Shown one piece after another: positions 1-6,096 of a stretch of 8,846 nucleotides of DNA. The translations under genes and the position numbers were made by a program. The notes below the pieces were generated by a model, which was not told the DNA's origin, did no database searches, and was given only the letters and a program-made list of their open reading frames with translations. The first letter of the stretch is position 1; the number at the start of each line of letters is the position of its first letter. The DNA comes from Planctomycetaceae bacterium. Lineage in GTDB: Bacteria > Planctomycetota > MHYJ01 > SBBU01. Location of the stretch: NCBI GenBank assembly GCA_005239585.1, contig SBBU01000169.1:1-8846 (forward strand). The letters run 5' to 3'.

Positions 1-944
1 AATGCCTCGTTGATCTCGATAAGATCCTGCTCCTCAATTTTGATTCCATATTTTTTCCTGAGATTGTTCAATGCGTCGATAGGGGCCATCATGACCCATT
101 TTGGTTCCATGCCGCCTGATGCATAGCCCGTTATACGGGCAAGGGCCTTTAATCCGTGTCTCTTGACATATTCCTCTGAAGCCAGCACAAGAGCGCTTGC
201 ACCATCGTTAATCCCCGAGGCGTTTCCAGCTGTCACACAGCCAGTAGGCCTGAAGCTCGGCCTGAGATTCTTCAGCGCATCCATTGACGTGTCTTCCCTT
301 GGCTGCTCATCTTTATCAACCATCTTGCCATTCACTTGAACTGGAATCATCTCATCCTTGAAGAGGCCCTCTTTTGTTGCCTTGACGGCACGACTGTGAC
401 TCTCAAGCGCGAATATATCCATATCTTCACGAGTCACACCATATTTTTCACCAGCTAGTTCGCAGCTTTCACCCATGTGGAAATTGTTATAGACATCCCA
501 CAGGCCATCCTGAACTATGTGATCTATCAGCTTTGTATTTCCAAGGCGTGTACCACGCCTTGCCTCTGGTAAAAGGTAGGGAGTGTTTGACATCGACTCC
601 ATTCCGCCTGCAACTGCAACATCAATATCACCGCATCTGATAGCCTGTGCGGCAAGTATCACAGCCTTTAACCCTGAACCGCATACTTTGTTGACCGTCA
701 ATGCAGGCACATGCGGCGGAACTCCCGCAAATATCGCCGCCTGTCTTGCCGGATTCTGCCCGAGTCCGGCCTGAAGCACACAACCCATCATCACCTCCTG
801 AACATCTTGAGGTATGATAGTAGCACGCTTGATCGCTTCCTTTACAACAATCGTCCCGAGCTCTGTCGCCTTGAGGCTTGAAAGACTCCCCAGAAATTTG
901 CCCTGAGGTGTCCTTACAGCGCTAAGAATATATGCCTGATTCAC
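1..944 (-). CDS. Acetyl-CoA acetyltransferase (thiolase), partial: C-terminus beyond the left edge
   Basis: Thiolase-superfamily enzyme that condenses two acetyl-CoA to acetoacetyl-CoA or runs the reverse thiolysis in the cytoplasm. I translated 314 residues. Visible features are an N-terminal YILSAVRTPQGKF stretch, the nucleophilic cysteine in NKVCGSG (C88, the usual position), GGMESMS followed by a typical substrate-loop region, AGNASGINDGA, and EINEA right at the window edge. The C-terminal GHPxG histidine motif and second catalytic cysteine lie outside, so about 80 residues are missing against the usual 390-395. The start is GTG at 944-942: an in-frame TAA at 956-954 lies just upstream and no other start fits between. 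There is no Shine-Dalgarno; a TATAAT box ends 8 nt before the GTG, suggesting a leaderless mRNA. The family call is secure. Whether it is biosynthetic, beta-oxidation or butyrate/PHB type cannot be told without neighbours. Confidence 0.93.
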   Translation of the reverse strand, partial: MNQAYILSAVRTPQGKFLGSLSSLKATELGTIVVKEAIKRATIIPQDVQEVMMGCVLQAGLGQNPARQAAIFAGVPPHVPALTVNKVCGSGLKAVILAAQAIRCGDIDVAVAGGMESMSNTPYLLPEARRGTRLGNTKLIDHIVQDGLWDVYNNFHMGESCELAGEKYGVTREDMDIFALESHSRAVKATKEGLFKDEMIPVQVNGKMVDKDEQPREDTSMDALKNLRPSFRPTGCVTAGNASGINDGASALVLASEEYVKRHGLKALARITGYASGGMEPKWVMMAPIDALNNLRKKYGIKIEEQDLIEINEA

Positions 945-952
945 GGCGTGAA
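940..952. promoter_or_regulatory. Palindrome over the thiolase start codon, candidate operator
   Basis: TTCACG-G-CGTGAA is a perfect inverted repeat with 6-bp arms and one central base. It abuts the -10 box at 953-958 and covers the predicted transcription start and the GTG codon, where a dimeric repressor would block transcription. TetR- or GntR-type regulators commonly control thiolase genes through such sites. No regulator gene is visible here, so its function is inference. Confidence 0.35.
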
Positions 953-980
953 ATTATAACACATCGATTGATGGTTGCAA
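953..980 (-). promoter_or_regulatory. Sigma-70-like promoter for the thiolase, probably leaderless
   Basis: Read on the minus strand, TTGCAA (980-975) is followed after 16 nt by a perfect TATAAT (958-953). Transcription would begin about 7 nt downstream, near 946, and the GTG start is at 944. The promoter lies in the short gap after the toxin gene, so the thiolase is probably transcribed separately from mazEF. Confidence 0.6.
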
Positions 981-994
981 AAGCAGCAAAGTTA

Positions 995-1309
995 TCAATC
1001 CAAGCCAAGTGCAAAGCAAAGGGCGCTGTTAAGCTCTTCAATTTTTTGATCTGGCAGCAACGTGATCATTTCAGAAAGCGCCTTTTTAGGAATTGTCATT
1101 ATAGTATCAAGATTTGCAACACAGGACTTTGGTAACCCTTCAGTATGTCCCAACATCACCTCTACAGGTAAACCACGAATTCGCGTCGTCACAGGGGCAA
1201 CAGTTACCAGGTCTCTAACCAGATATGCCTCGTCTCTTGAAAGAAGCACCACAGGACGACGTCCTGCTGGTTTATCAAGTTGCACCCACCAGACCTCTCC
1301 CCTCCTCAT
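995..1309 (-). CDS. mazF: MazF/PemK-family endoribonuclease toxin
   Basis: Toxin of a type II toxin-antitoxin pair; the family are sequence-specific mRNA (sometimes rRNA or tRNA) interferases acting in the cytoplasm. The 104-residue protein has the family N-terminus MRRGEVWWVQLD and the RRPVVLLS strand. By alignment from memory with B. subtilis MazF, its catalytic R25 and T48 correspond to R18 and T41 here, so the toxin looks active. The late strand reads SCVANLDTIMTIPK, where relatives have a DQIRT-like sequence. I chose ATG at 1309 rather than the upstream in-frame TTG at 1315, because ATG overlaps the antitoxin stop as ATGA, the classic translational-coupling arrangement; a GGAG lies about 10 nt upstream of it. 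Its cleavage site cannot be predicted from sequence. Confidence 0.9.
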   Translation of the reverse strand: MRRGEVWWVQLDKPAGRRPVVLLSRDEAYLVRDLVTVAPVTTRIRGLPVEVMLGHTEGLPKSCVANLDTIMTIPKKALSEMITLLPDQKIEELNSALCFALGLD

Positions 1310-1563
1310 TCCCAAGGTTCTCCAGCCAACAACCTAGATGCAGCCGCCTCTGAGGCCTTGATTTCACTCTTTGTTTCAGGATGCTTTTTATACCCCTCAA
1401 CATACTTGCTTATACGTTCATTTCTCTCTTGCCTATCTAAAAGCTCACGAATTGCACGCTGAAAGAATGCACTCCGGCTCTCCCCTGTCTCCTTACAAAT
1501 TACTTCCAAGGCATCAAGTAGGCCTTTTGGAAGGCTAACAGCTATCTTACTGCTTCGTCCCAT
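1306..1563 (-). CDS. Ribbon-helix-helix (CopG-type) antitoxin paired with MazF
   Basis: An 85-residue antitoxin. Residues 5-45 fit a ribbon-helix-helix DNA-binding fold: the beta-strand KIAVSLP, a first helix GLLDALEVICKETG, the turn ESRS, and a second helix AFFQRAIRELL. Residues 50-85 are charged and probably flexible, ending in EAAASRLLAGEPWE; such tails usually wrap the toxin dimer and hide its active site. It precedes the toxin gene and overlaps it by 4 bp. The ATG at 1563 has an AGGA about 6 nt upstream, one of the few recognisable ribosome binding sites in the window. Autorepression through the palindrome at 1571-1587 is likely. It belongs to the RHH group rather than the AbrB-fold MazE of E. 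coli, so I give no symbol. Confidence 0.88.
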   Translation of the reverse strand: MGRSSKIAVSLPKGLLDALEVICKETGESRSAFFQRAIRELLDRQERNERISKYVEGYKKHPETKSEIKASEAAASRLLAGEPWE

Positions 1564-1570
1564 ATTGTTC

Positions 1571-1587
1571 CTACGGTAATACCCTAG
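1571..1587. promoter_or_regulatory. 17-bp palindrome, candidate antitoxin operator
   Basis: On the minus strand CTAGGGTATTACCGTAG is an inverted repeat around one central T in which seven of eight base pairs match (CTA-x-GGTA-T-TACC-x-TAG). It begins at the last base of the -10 box and covers the predicted transcription start. RHH antitoxins typically bind short inverted repeats in this position to autorepress, with toxin modulating affinity. The position and symmetry are seen; binding is inferred. Confidence 0.5.
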
Positions 1588-1615
1588 TCATACCACAACA
1601 CTACCAAGCTTTCAA
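1587..1615 (-). promoter_or_regulatory. Promoter of the toxin-antitoxin operon
   Basis: On the minus strand TTGAAA (1615-1610, five of six consensus bases) is followed after exactly 17 nt by TATGAC (1592-1587, four of six). Transcription would start near 1580, giving a leader of about 17 nt that contains the antitoxin AGGA ribosome binding site. Confidence 0.5.
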
Positions 1616-1633
1616 GGTAAGATTGTGCAAAAT

Positions 1634-1759
1634 TTACATTATGCCACGGCTGAAAGTTACAGCTGCAAACTTGCCTGAAGTTAGATTCTTGAGGTACTCT
1701 GTCGCACATGAGTTGAACAGTATTATTGCAAGCACCAAGCATACTGCTTTCAAACTCAA
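1634..1759 (-). CDS. Possible 41-residue lipoprotein-like peptide (doubtful)
   Basis: The gap after the fumarase beta gene holds an open frame beginning TTG at 1759 and ending TAA at 1636-1634. The first part reads like a lipoprotein signal: lysine at residue 4, a hydrophobic run AVCLVLAIILF, then N-S-C with Cys at 18, followed by a short hydrophilic tail ending FSRGIM. The lipobox is imperfect, with Asn at -2 and Phe at -3. There is no Shine-Dalgarno, and an overlapping minus-strand frame is also open here for more than 50 codons, so chance is a real alternative. It could be a small surface lipoprotein, the remnant of a longer one, or part of a non-coding repeat. Confidence 0.2.
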   Translation of the reverse strand: MSLKAVCLVLAIILFNSCATEYLKNLTSGKFAAVTFSRGIM

Positions 1760-1792
1760 AACAAAGTTGTTATTTCAGCTAAAACTCTGTAA

Positions 1793-2341
1793 TCAAGTAC
1801 TGTACTGAGCCTGTGCCTCGTGGTAAAAGTCACGGCCATTAATGTCGTTTATAACTATTACAGGAAACTTGTCGAATTCCATCTTGTGGATCGCCTCGGT
1901 GCCTAGTTCTGGATATGCCACCACGGAGACCGACTTGATTCGTTTGGAAAGATATGCCCCAGCGCCACCAATCGCAACCATATGCACTGCACCATATTTT
2001 GCAAATAGCTTGGCTATTTCCTTGCCCCGCCCACCCTTGCCTATCGTACCCTTGAGGCCTGCTTTGAGCAAGGGCTCAGTAGTAGAATCCATTCTGCTTG
2101 CGGTAGTTGGACCGGCGGCTCCAATGATCTGACCCTCCTTTGCAGGTGTCGGTCCAACATAGTAGAGTATCTGCCCCTTGATCTCAATCGGAAGTTCTTT
2201 TCCTTGCGCTATAAGATCAACCATTCTCTTATGAGCCGCATCTCTGGCCGTATAAATGAAACCAGAAATAAGGAGACGATCCCCAGCCTTGAGGTCTTTT
2301 ATGACCTCGTCAGTAAGTGGAGTGGTTATATCTTTATACAT
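1793..2341 (-). CDS. Fumarate hydratase class I, beta subunit (C-terminal domain)
   Basis: The 182-residue partner of the alpha subunit; together they form the [4Fe-4S] hydratase that interconverts fumarate and L-malate in the TCA cycle. It starts with the family pattern [15 protein letters not shown], then SGFIYTARDAAHKRM, and includes YYVGPTPAKEGQIIGAAGPTT with SRMD, KGGRGKEI and AIGGAGAYLSKRI. The length fits the split two-subunit form found in many anaerobes and archaea, whereas E. coli FumA and FumB fuse the two domains. Its ATG at 2341 lies inside the end of the alpha gene (16-bp overlap) and has no ribosome binding site, so translation is presumably coupled. The split L-tartrate dehydratase (TtdAB) is a close relative and cannot be excluded; fumarase is more likely in this metabolic context. 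Confidence 0.9.
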   Translation of the reverse strand: MYKDITTPLTDEVIKDLKAGDRLLISGFIYTARDAAHKRMVDLIAQGKELPIEIKGQILYYVGPTPAKEGQIIGAAGPTTASRMDSTTEPLLKAGLKGTIGKGGRGKEIAKLFAKYGAVHMVAIGGAGAYLSKRIKSVSVVAYPELGTEAIHKMEFDKFPVIVINDINGRDFYHEAQAQYST

Positions 2342-3165
2342 TGATGTCTATTGGCGTTACACTGGATATTGACTCCCACAGGGAGGCTGGCAATGTGGCA
2401 TGGAAAGCTTTCGATAAAAACAGCTACACAAGTGGTGCTGCCCCCTATCCCCTGTGGACCAACACCCAGCTTATTTATTTCTTGCTCAAGCTGTTTCTCT
2501 ATCCGATCGAGTGTTGGATCTGGATTCGTGGATCCAATCTCCCTTATCAATGCCTGTTTAGCAAGAGCCGCACATCTATCAAATGATCCGCCCATTCCAA
2601 TTCCAATCACAAATGGCGGGCATGCATCTGGCCCTGCATTCTTTACAGTCTCGATGACAACTCTCCTGATCCCCTCTTCCCCGTCATTAGGGTTTAACAT
2701 GTAAAGCTTGCTCCTGTTTTCACTGCCGCCTCCCTTTGCAAAGACATGAATAACCAAATCGCTGCCCTTGACGAACTCTACATGAATAATAGCCGGTGTA
2801 TTGTCTTTGGTGTTGACGCGATTTATCGGGCTCTTAACCATAGAGGCCCTCAGATATCCATCCTTTACCGCCTCACGTACGCCTTGATTAACTGCATCAT
2901 TTAGGTCACCTTCGATATAGACTTCGTTGCCAATTAGTACAAAGAAGACCGGTACCCCGGTATCCTGGCACATTGGCATCTTTTCATTCTCTGCAATCTC
3001 GTAATTTTCAAGCATTACCTTTAGAACATCTCGTGCCAAGTCTGATACTTCACGCTCTTTTGCCTTTTTGAGCGCTTTCAGGTAATCCTGCCTAACCTTG
3101 TAGTTTTCCTGTATATAGAGTTCTTTTACAGCCTTTCTAATCTCATCTTGCTTTATGACTCTCAT
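2326..3165 (-). CDS. Fumarate hydratase class I, alpha subunit (N-terminal Fe-S domain)
   Basis: The 279-residue cluster-carrying subunit of the two-subunit class I fumarase. Conserved cysteines that can ligate the oxygen-sensitive [4Fe-4S] cluster are visible: C66 in MPMCQDTG, C182 in GPDACPPF, and C256 or C269 in the C-terminal [15 protein letters not shown] stretch. Other family signatures are [14 protein letters not shown], the glycine-rich [19 protein letters not shown] and GIGGSTT. Both the length and the cysteine spacing fit the family. The ATG at 3165 follows the lipB stop after 12 nt without a Shine-Dalgarno. The protein would not work alone: the substrate-binding beta subunit is encoded immediately downstream with a 16-bp overlap. 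Tartrate dehydratase is the main alternative. Confidence 0.92.
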   Translation of the reverse strand: MRVIKQDEIRKAVKELYIQENYKVRQDYLKALKKAKEREVSDLARDVLKVMLENYEIAENEKMPMCQDTGVPVFFVLIGNEVYIEGDLNDAVNQGVREAVKDGYLRASMVKSPINRVNTKDNTPAIIHVEFVKGSDLVIHVFAKGGGSENRSKLYMLNPNDGEEGIRRVVIETVKNAGPDACPPFVIGIGMGGSFDRCAALAKQALIREIGSTNPDPTLDRIEKQLEQEINKLGVGPQGIGGSTTCVAVFIESFPCHIASLPVGVNIQCNANRHQCIKI

Positions 3166-3177
3166 ACAACTGCTATT

Positions 3178-3840
3178 TTACTTTTGGATAGATTGAAAAT
3201 CGACCTCACTTGCAGTCATGGGATTCAATTTGAATTTTTTAGCAAATTCCTGTTTAAACACATGCACAACCTCGTCTAAGTCAACCTGATTGTCCAAAAC
3301 AGCCTTCATGGAAGTTACCTTCAGATCCTTAAAGCCACACGGATTTATATAGCTGAAAGGAGTAAGGTCAGTCTTCACGTTAATCGCTGCTCCGTGATAT
3401 GTCACTCCCCTTGATACAGCAAGTCCTAATGAAGCAATCTTGTAATCACCCGCAAAGACCCCTATACAGCAGTCCTTGTGACCTGAATCAATACCAAACT
3501 TTGCAAGAGTTTTTACTATGCATAACTCCAGCTTCCTTACAAAGTCTTTTATACCCAATTTCAATCTAAAAAGATTCACAATAGGATACAAAACAAGCTG
3601 GCCGGGGCCATGGTATGTAACATCTCCCCCCCGCTCGATGCGTCTTACCGGAATGCCATTGTGCGAGAGAATATTCTTTTCATCGCCGAATTTGCCAATT
3701 GTGAATACAGGTTCATGCTCTACAATAATTAAATAGCTTTTCGATGGATCCGCAACGACCTCTGCATGTAACTTTTTCTGCAATTGATGGACACAATCAT
3801 AAGATCTCTTTCCAACCTCAAATACGATTAGCTCGCTCAT
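3178..3840 (-). CDS. lipB: Octanoyl-[acyl-carrier-protein]:protein N-octanoyltransferase
   Basis: LipB moves the octanoyl group from ACP to a lysine of lipoyl domains (E2 subunits of 2-oxoacid dehydrogenases, glycine-cleavage H protein), the first step of lipoate synthesis before LipA adds sulfur. The signature RGGDVTYHGPGQLVLYPI is at residues 70-87. The acyl-thioester pair is present: K134 in YKIASLGL and C168 in INPCG, matching E. coli K135 and C169 almost residue for residue. I chose ATG at 3840 (220 residues) over the in-frame TTG at 3855, because the ATG overlaps the serA stop as ATGA and restores the usual numbering. No lipA is in the window. The enzyme fits this operon because lipoylated enzymes feed the TCA cycle in which the downstream fumarase acts. 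Confidence 0.95.
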   Translation of the reverse strand: MSELIVFEVGKRSYDCVHQLQKKLHAEVVADPSKSYLIIVEHEPVFTIGKFGDEKNILSHNGIPVRRIERGGDVTYHGPGQLVLYPIVNLFRLKLGIKDFVRKLELCIVKTLAKFGIDSGHKDCCIGVFAGDYKIASLGLAVSRGVTYHGAAINVKTDLTPFSYINPCGFKDLKVTSMKAVLDNQVDLDEVVHVFKQEFAKKFKLNPMTASEVDFQSIQK

Positions 3841-5429
3841 TTTGTCTTCAGACAAATTGTTTTTATTTCCTCTATACCTTCTATCGCGGTTTTAATTTCT
3901 TCTGTAACTACTGGCGGAACTGGATCATCAAGCGTAACGACGATGGCAGCACGCTGGCCGCGCTTTGTGCGCCCTACCGACATGCTTTCTATGTTGATGC
4001 CATGTTTTCCGAGAACACTTCCAAATTTTCCAACTACACCCGGCACATCTGGGTAGAACATTATGAGCATATACTTCGATGGTCTAAGATCTATACTCTG
4101 ACCGTCTATTGACACGATACGCGGTTCGTTATCTTCGAATATTGTACCAGCCAGCGAATGCCAGGACATCTTGTCGGTGGTCAACGTAACCCTCAGAAGA
4201 TTCTTGTAACCTGAACCATCCGAGACCCTGTTTTCTATAACCTGAATCTTTCTATCATCAGCATAAACTCTTGCGTTGATTATATTCACATCTTCACATA
4301 CAGGTCTCAAGGCACCATTCACACAGGAGTTGGTAATGGCCTGCGTACTGGCTTTAGCAAGATTTCCCTCGTAACCTATTTCAACCGACTTGGTCCTGCC
4401 TTCTGTCATCTGGCCAAGTATATTTCCAAGGCAAAAGGCAAGCTCAATGAAAGGCAAAAGAGAAGGGTCCTGAATCGTTGTAAGATTCACAGCATATTTC
4501 GTTACACCCTTGGTGAAGAATTCTATAAACTCATTTGCAATATCTGTAGCGACCTTTACCTGCGCCTCCTCGGTGCTCGCGCCAAGATGTGGTGTAAGTA
4601 TGCAATTATCAAGTGTTCTGAGGGGTGAATCCTGAGGAAGCGGTTCCTTTTCAAACACATCAAGGCATGCGCCGGCAATCTCACGGTTTCTCAGTGCCTC
4701 TGCGAGGGCAGACTCGTCCACTATTCCGCCTCTTGAAGTATTTATCAATCTCGCCCTCTTTTTCATCTGTTTAAGCTGTCCCTTTGATATTAGACCTCTT
4801 GTCGCCTCTGTAAGCGGCACATGTATCGTTATGATGTCTGCCCTTTGAAGCAGATTGTCCAAGCTTACCAACTCCACCCCCAGATCTGAGGCCCGCTCCC
4901 TAGAGATAAACGGGTCGTAGCAAACTACATGCACAGAAAAGGACGCTGCATACTTTACAATCAGAGAACCGACTTTGCCGAGGCCAATTATGCCCAGAGT
5001 TTTCCCTTCAAGCTCAACTCCAGTGAACATGTGTCTTTCCCAACCGCCGTTTCGCATTGCGGCATCGGCTTTTGTTATATTGCGTGCGCTCGACAGAATA
5101 AGCGCGAAGGTATGTTCGGCAGCAGCGGTTATATTGGACATTGGGGCGTTGACCACAACTATACCTTTTCGCGTAGCAGTCTCGACGTCAATGTTGTCTG
5201 TCCCAATCCCCGCCCTGCCAATGATCTTTAGATTCTTACCTGCCTCGATTATGGGCTTTGTTACTTTTATTCTGCTTCTGACAATAAGTCCTGTGTAATT
5301 CGGAATAATTTGTACGAGCTCGCTCTCGGAAATTTTTGGTTTCAGCTCCGCTTCGAGACCACTCTTGATGAGAACTTTAAGGCATTCATCTTGAACATCA
5401 TCAGCAATCAGGATCTCTGCATTCTGCAT
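3837..5429 (-). CDS. serA: D-3-phosphoglycerate dehydrogenase, long form with ACT domain
   Basis: Oxidises 3-phosphoglycerate to 3-phosphohydroxypyruvate with NAD+, the first step of serine synthesis. It is 530 residues, the long type also found in Bacillus and Mycobacterium. The order is substrate-binding domain (1-100, with GRAGIGTDNID), NAD-binding Rossmann domain with GLGKVG at 149-154 and the acidic residue in CYDPF, the catalytic trio R233 (NTSRGG), E262 (EKEPLP) and H281 (TPHLGAS), an intervening domain of roughly 315-450, and a C-terminal ACT domain from about 455 (YPDVPGVVGKFGSVLGKHGINIESM). The ACT and intervening domains in this type usually mediate allosteric serine feedback. The ATG lies 17 nt after the efp stop with no Shine-Dalgarno. 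The stop overlaps the lipB start by 4 bp. Confidence 0.96.
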   Translation of the reverse strand: MQNAEILIADDVQDECLKVLIKSGLEAELKPKISESELVQIIPNYTGLIVRSRIKVTKPIIEAGKNLKIIGRAGIGTDNIDVETATRKGIVVVNAPMSNITAAAEHTFALILSSARNITKADAAMRNGGWERHMFTGVELEGKTLGIIGLGKVGSLIVKYAASFSVHVVCYDPFISRERASDLGVELVSLDNLLQRADIITIHVPLTEATRGLISKGQLKQMKKRARLINTSRGGIVDESALAEALRNREIAGACLDVFEKEPLPQDSPLRTLDNCILTPHLGASTEEAQVKVATDIANEFIEFFTKGVTKYAVNLTTIQDPSLLPFIELAFCLGNILGQMTEGRTKSVEIGYEGNLAKASTQAITNSCVNGALRPVCEDVNIINARVYADDRKIQVIENRVSDGSGYKNLLRVTLTTDKMSWHSLAGTIFEDNEPRIVSIDGQSIDLRPSKYMLIMFYPDVPGVVGKFGSVLGKHGINIESMSVGRTKRGQRAAIVVTLDDPVPPVVTEEIKTAIEGIEEIKTICLKTK

Positions 5430-5446
5430 TACAATAATTTTCGATT

Positions 5447-6016
5447 TTATCCCTTGGGAACTCGCTCAATATATTTACGGTCTACGGGTGAAACACGGAT
5501 AACTTCTCCCTGATCAATGAACGGCGGTACCTGCACTGTTAAACCGTTCTCGAGCTTGGCCGGCTTGAAGACATTAGAGACCGTTGCCCCTTTAAGAAAT
5601 GGCTCTGTCGAAACAACCTTTAATTCCAAGGCCTGTGGCAGCTCGATGCCAAAGGGCTCCCCTTCATGAAGGTTAATTTTCAGTTTCATTCCATCCACAA
5701 ACCATGGTGCATCGTCATCAGAAACAAGATCCTTTCTGACAGAGATCTGCTCATAGGTCTTGGGGTCGCTAAATACATAGCTATTCTGATCTTTATAGCT
5801 GAATTCCACTTCCCTCTGTTCTATAAAGGCCTGTTCAAACTTGTCAGTCGATTGAAGCCTCTCCTCTATCAGAACTCCCGTCTGTAGAGAGCGCATCTTT
5901 GCCCTAACAAAACCACGGAGATTACCCGGTGTTATGTGAAGCGCATCCTGCACAATCCACAACTGATTCTTGTAAGATATGACGTGTCCTTTCCTAAGTT
6001 CAGTAGCTGACAACAT
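5447..6016 (-). CDS. efp: Translation elongation factor P, with Asn at the loop tip
   Basis: EF-P binds between the ribosomal P and E sites and rescues ribosomes stalled at polyproline stretches. From ATG 6016 it is 189 residues, the family size, with three domains: a KOW-like N-terminal domain (SATELRKGHVISYKNQLWIVQDALH), a central OB domain (SYVFSDPKTYEQISV) and a C-terminal OB domain ending in the EF-P signature (NGLTVQVPPFIDQGEVIRVSP). The loop residue that carries beta-lysine (Lys34, E. coli), rhamnose (Arg32, Pseudomonas) or aminopentanol (Lys32, Bacillus) is Asn32 here (TPGNLRGF). In-frame ATG 6022 and TTG 6052 lie further up; TTG is inside the -35 box, and ATG 6016 lies just beyond the predicted transcription start and restores the usual EF-P N-terminus. 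It is the first gene of the cluster running through serA, lipB and fumarase. Confidence 0.95.
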   Translation of the reverse strand: MLSATELRKGHVISYKNQLWIVQDALHITPGNLRGFVRAKMRSLQTGVLIEERLQSTDKFEQAFIEQREVEFSYKDQNSYVFSDPKTYEQISVRKDLVSDDDAPWFVDGMKLKINLHEGEPFGIELPQALELKVVSTEPFLKGATVSNVFKPAKLENGLTVQVPPFIDQGEVIRVSPVDRKYIERVPKG

Positions 6017-6024
6017 CGACATAG

Positions 6025-6052
6025 AGTATATTGACGTGGTTTGACTTTTCAA
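6025..6052 (-). promoter_or_regulatory. Promoter of the efp-serA-lipB-fumarase cluster
   Basis: On the minus strand TTGAAA (6052-6047, five of six consensus) is followed after 16 nt by TATACT (6030-6025, five of six). The predicted transcription start is near 6018, two nt before the favoured efp ATG at 6016, so the transcript would be leaderless. No other convincing promoter appears within the next four genes. Confidence 0.6.
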
Positions 6053-6069
6053 GGTGTGTAACGTATATT
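6041..6069 (+). promoter_or_regulatory. Promoter of rpsJ
   Basis: TTGACT (6041-6046, five of six) and TATATT (6064-6069, five of six) are separated by exactly 17 bp. Transcription would start near 6076, giving a leader of about 21 nt before the ATG at 6097. That leader lacks a Shine-Dalgarno. The -35 directly abuts the -35 of the leftward efp promoter. Confidence 0.6.
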
Positions 6070-6096
6070 TATATCCTACCTGTTTGAAAGCGTATT

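Noticed and set aside
583..774. Plus-strand open frame of 63 codons opposite the thiolase
   Set aside because: It is the antisense shadow of a clearly conserved gene and has no family resemblance or promoter.
1310..1315. TTG at 1315 as the toxin start
   Set aside because: ATG 1309 is two codons later, forms the ATGA overlap with the antitoxin stop, and matches the usual MazF N-terminus.
1623..1808. Plus-strand open frame of 61 codons in the gap before the antitoxin
   Set aside because: No ribosome binding site, no recognisable domain, and it runs into the end of the fumarase beta gene. It may reflect a repeat rather than a gene.
3841..3855. TTG at 3855 as the lipB start
   Set aside because: ATG 3840 overlaps the serA stop as ATGA and gives catalytic residue numbering matching E. 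coli LipB.
4929..5298. Plus-strand open frames of about 100 codons opposite serA
   Set aside because: Shadows of the conserved NAD-binding region of serA; no coding evidence of their own.
6017..6052. TTG at 6052 or ATG at 6022 as the efp start
   Set aside because: The TTG lies inside the -35 box and the ATG at 6022 lies upstream of the predicted transcript start; ATG 6016 gives the usual EF-P N-terminus.
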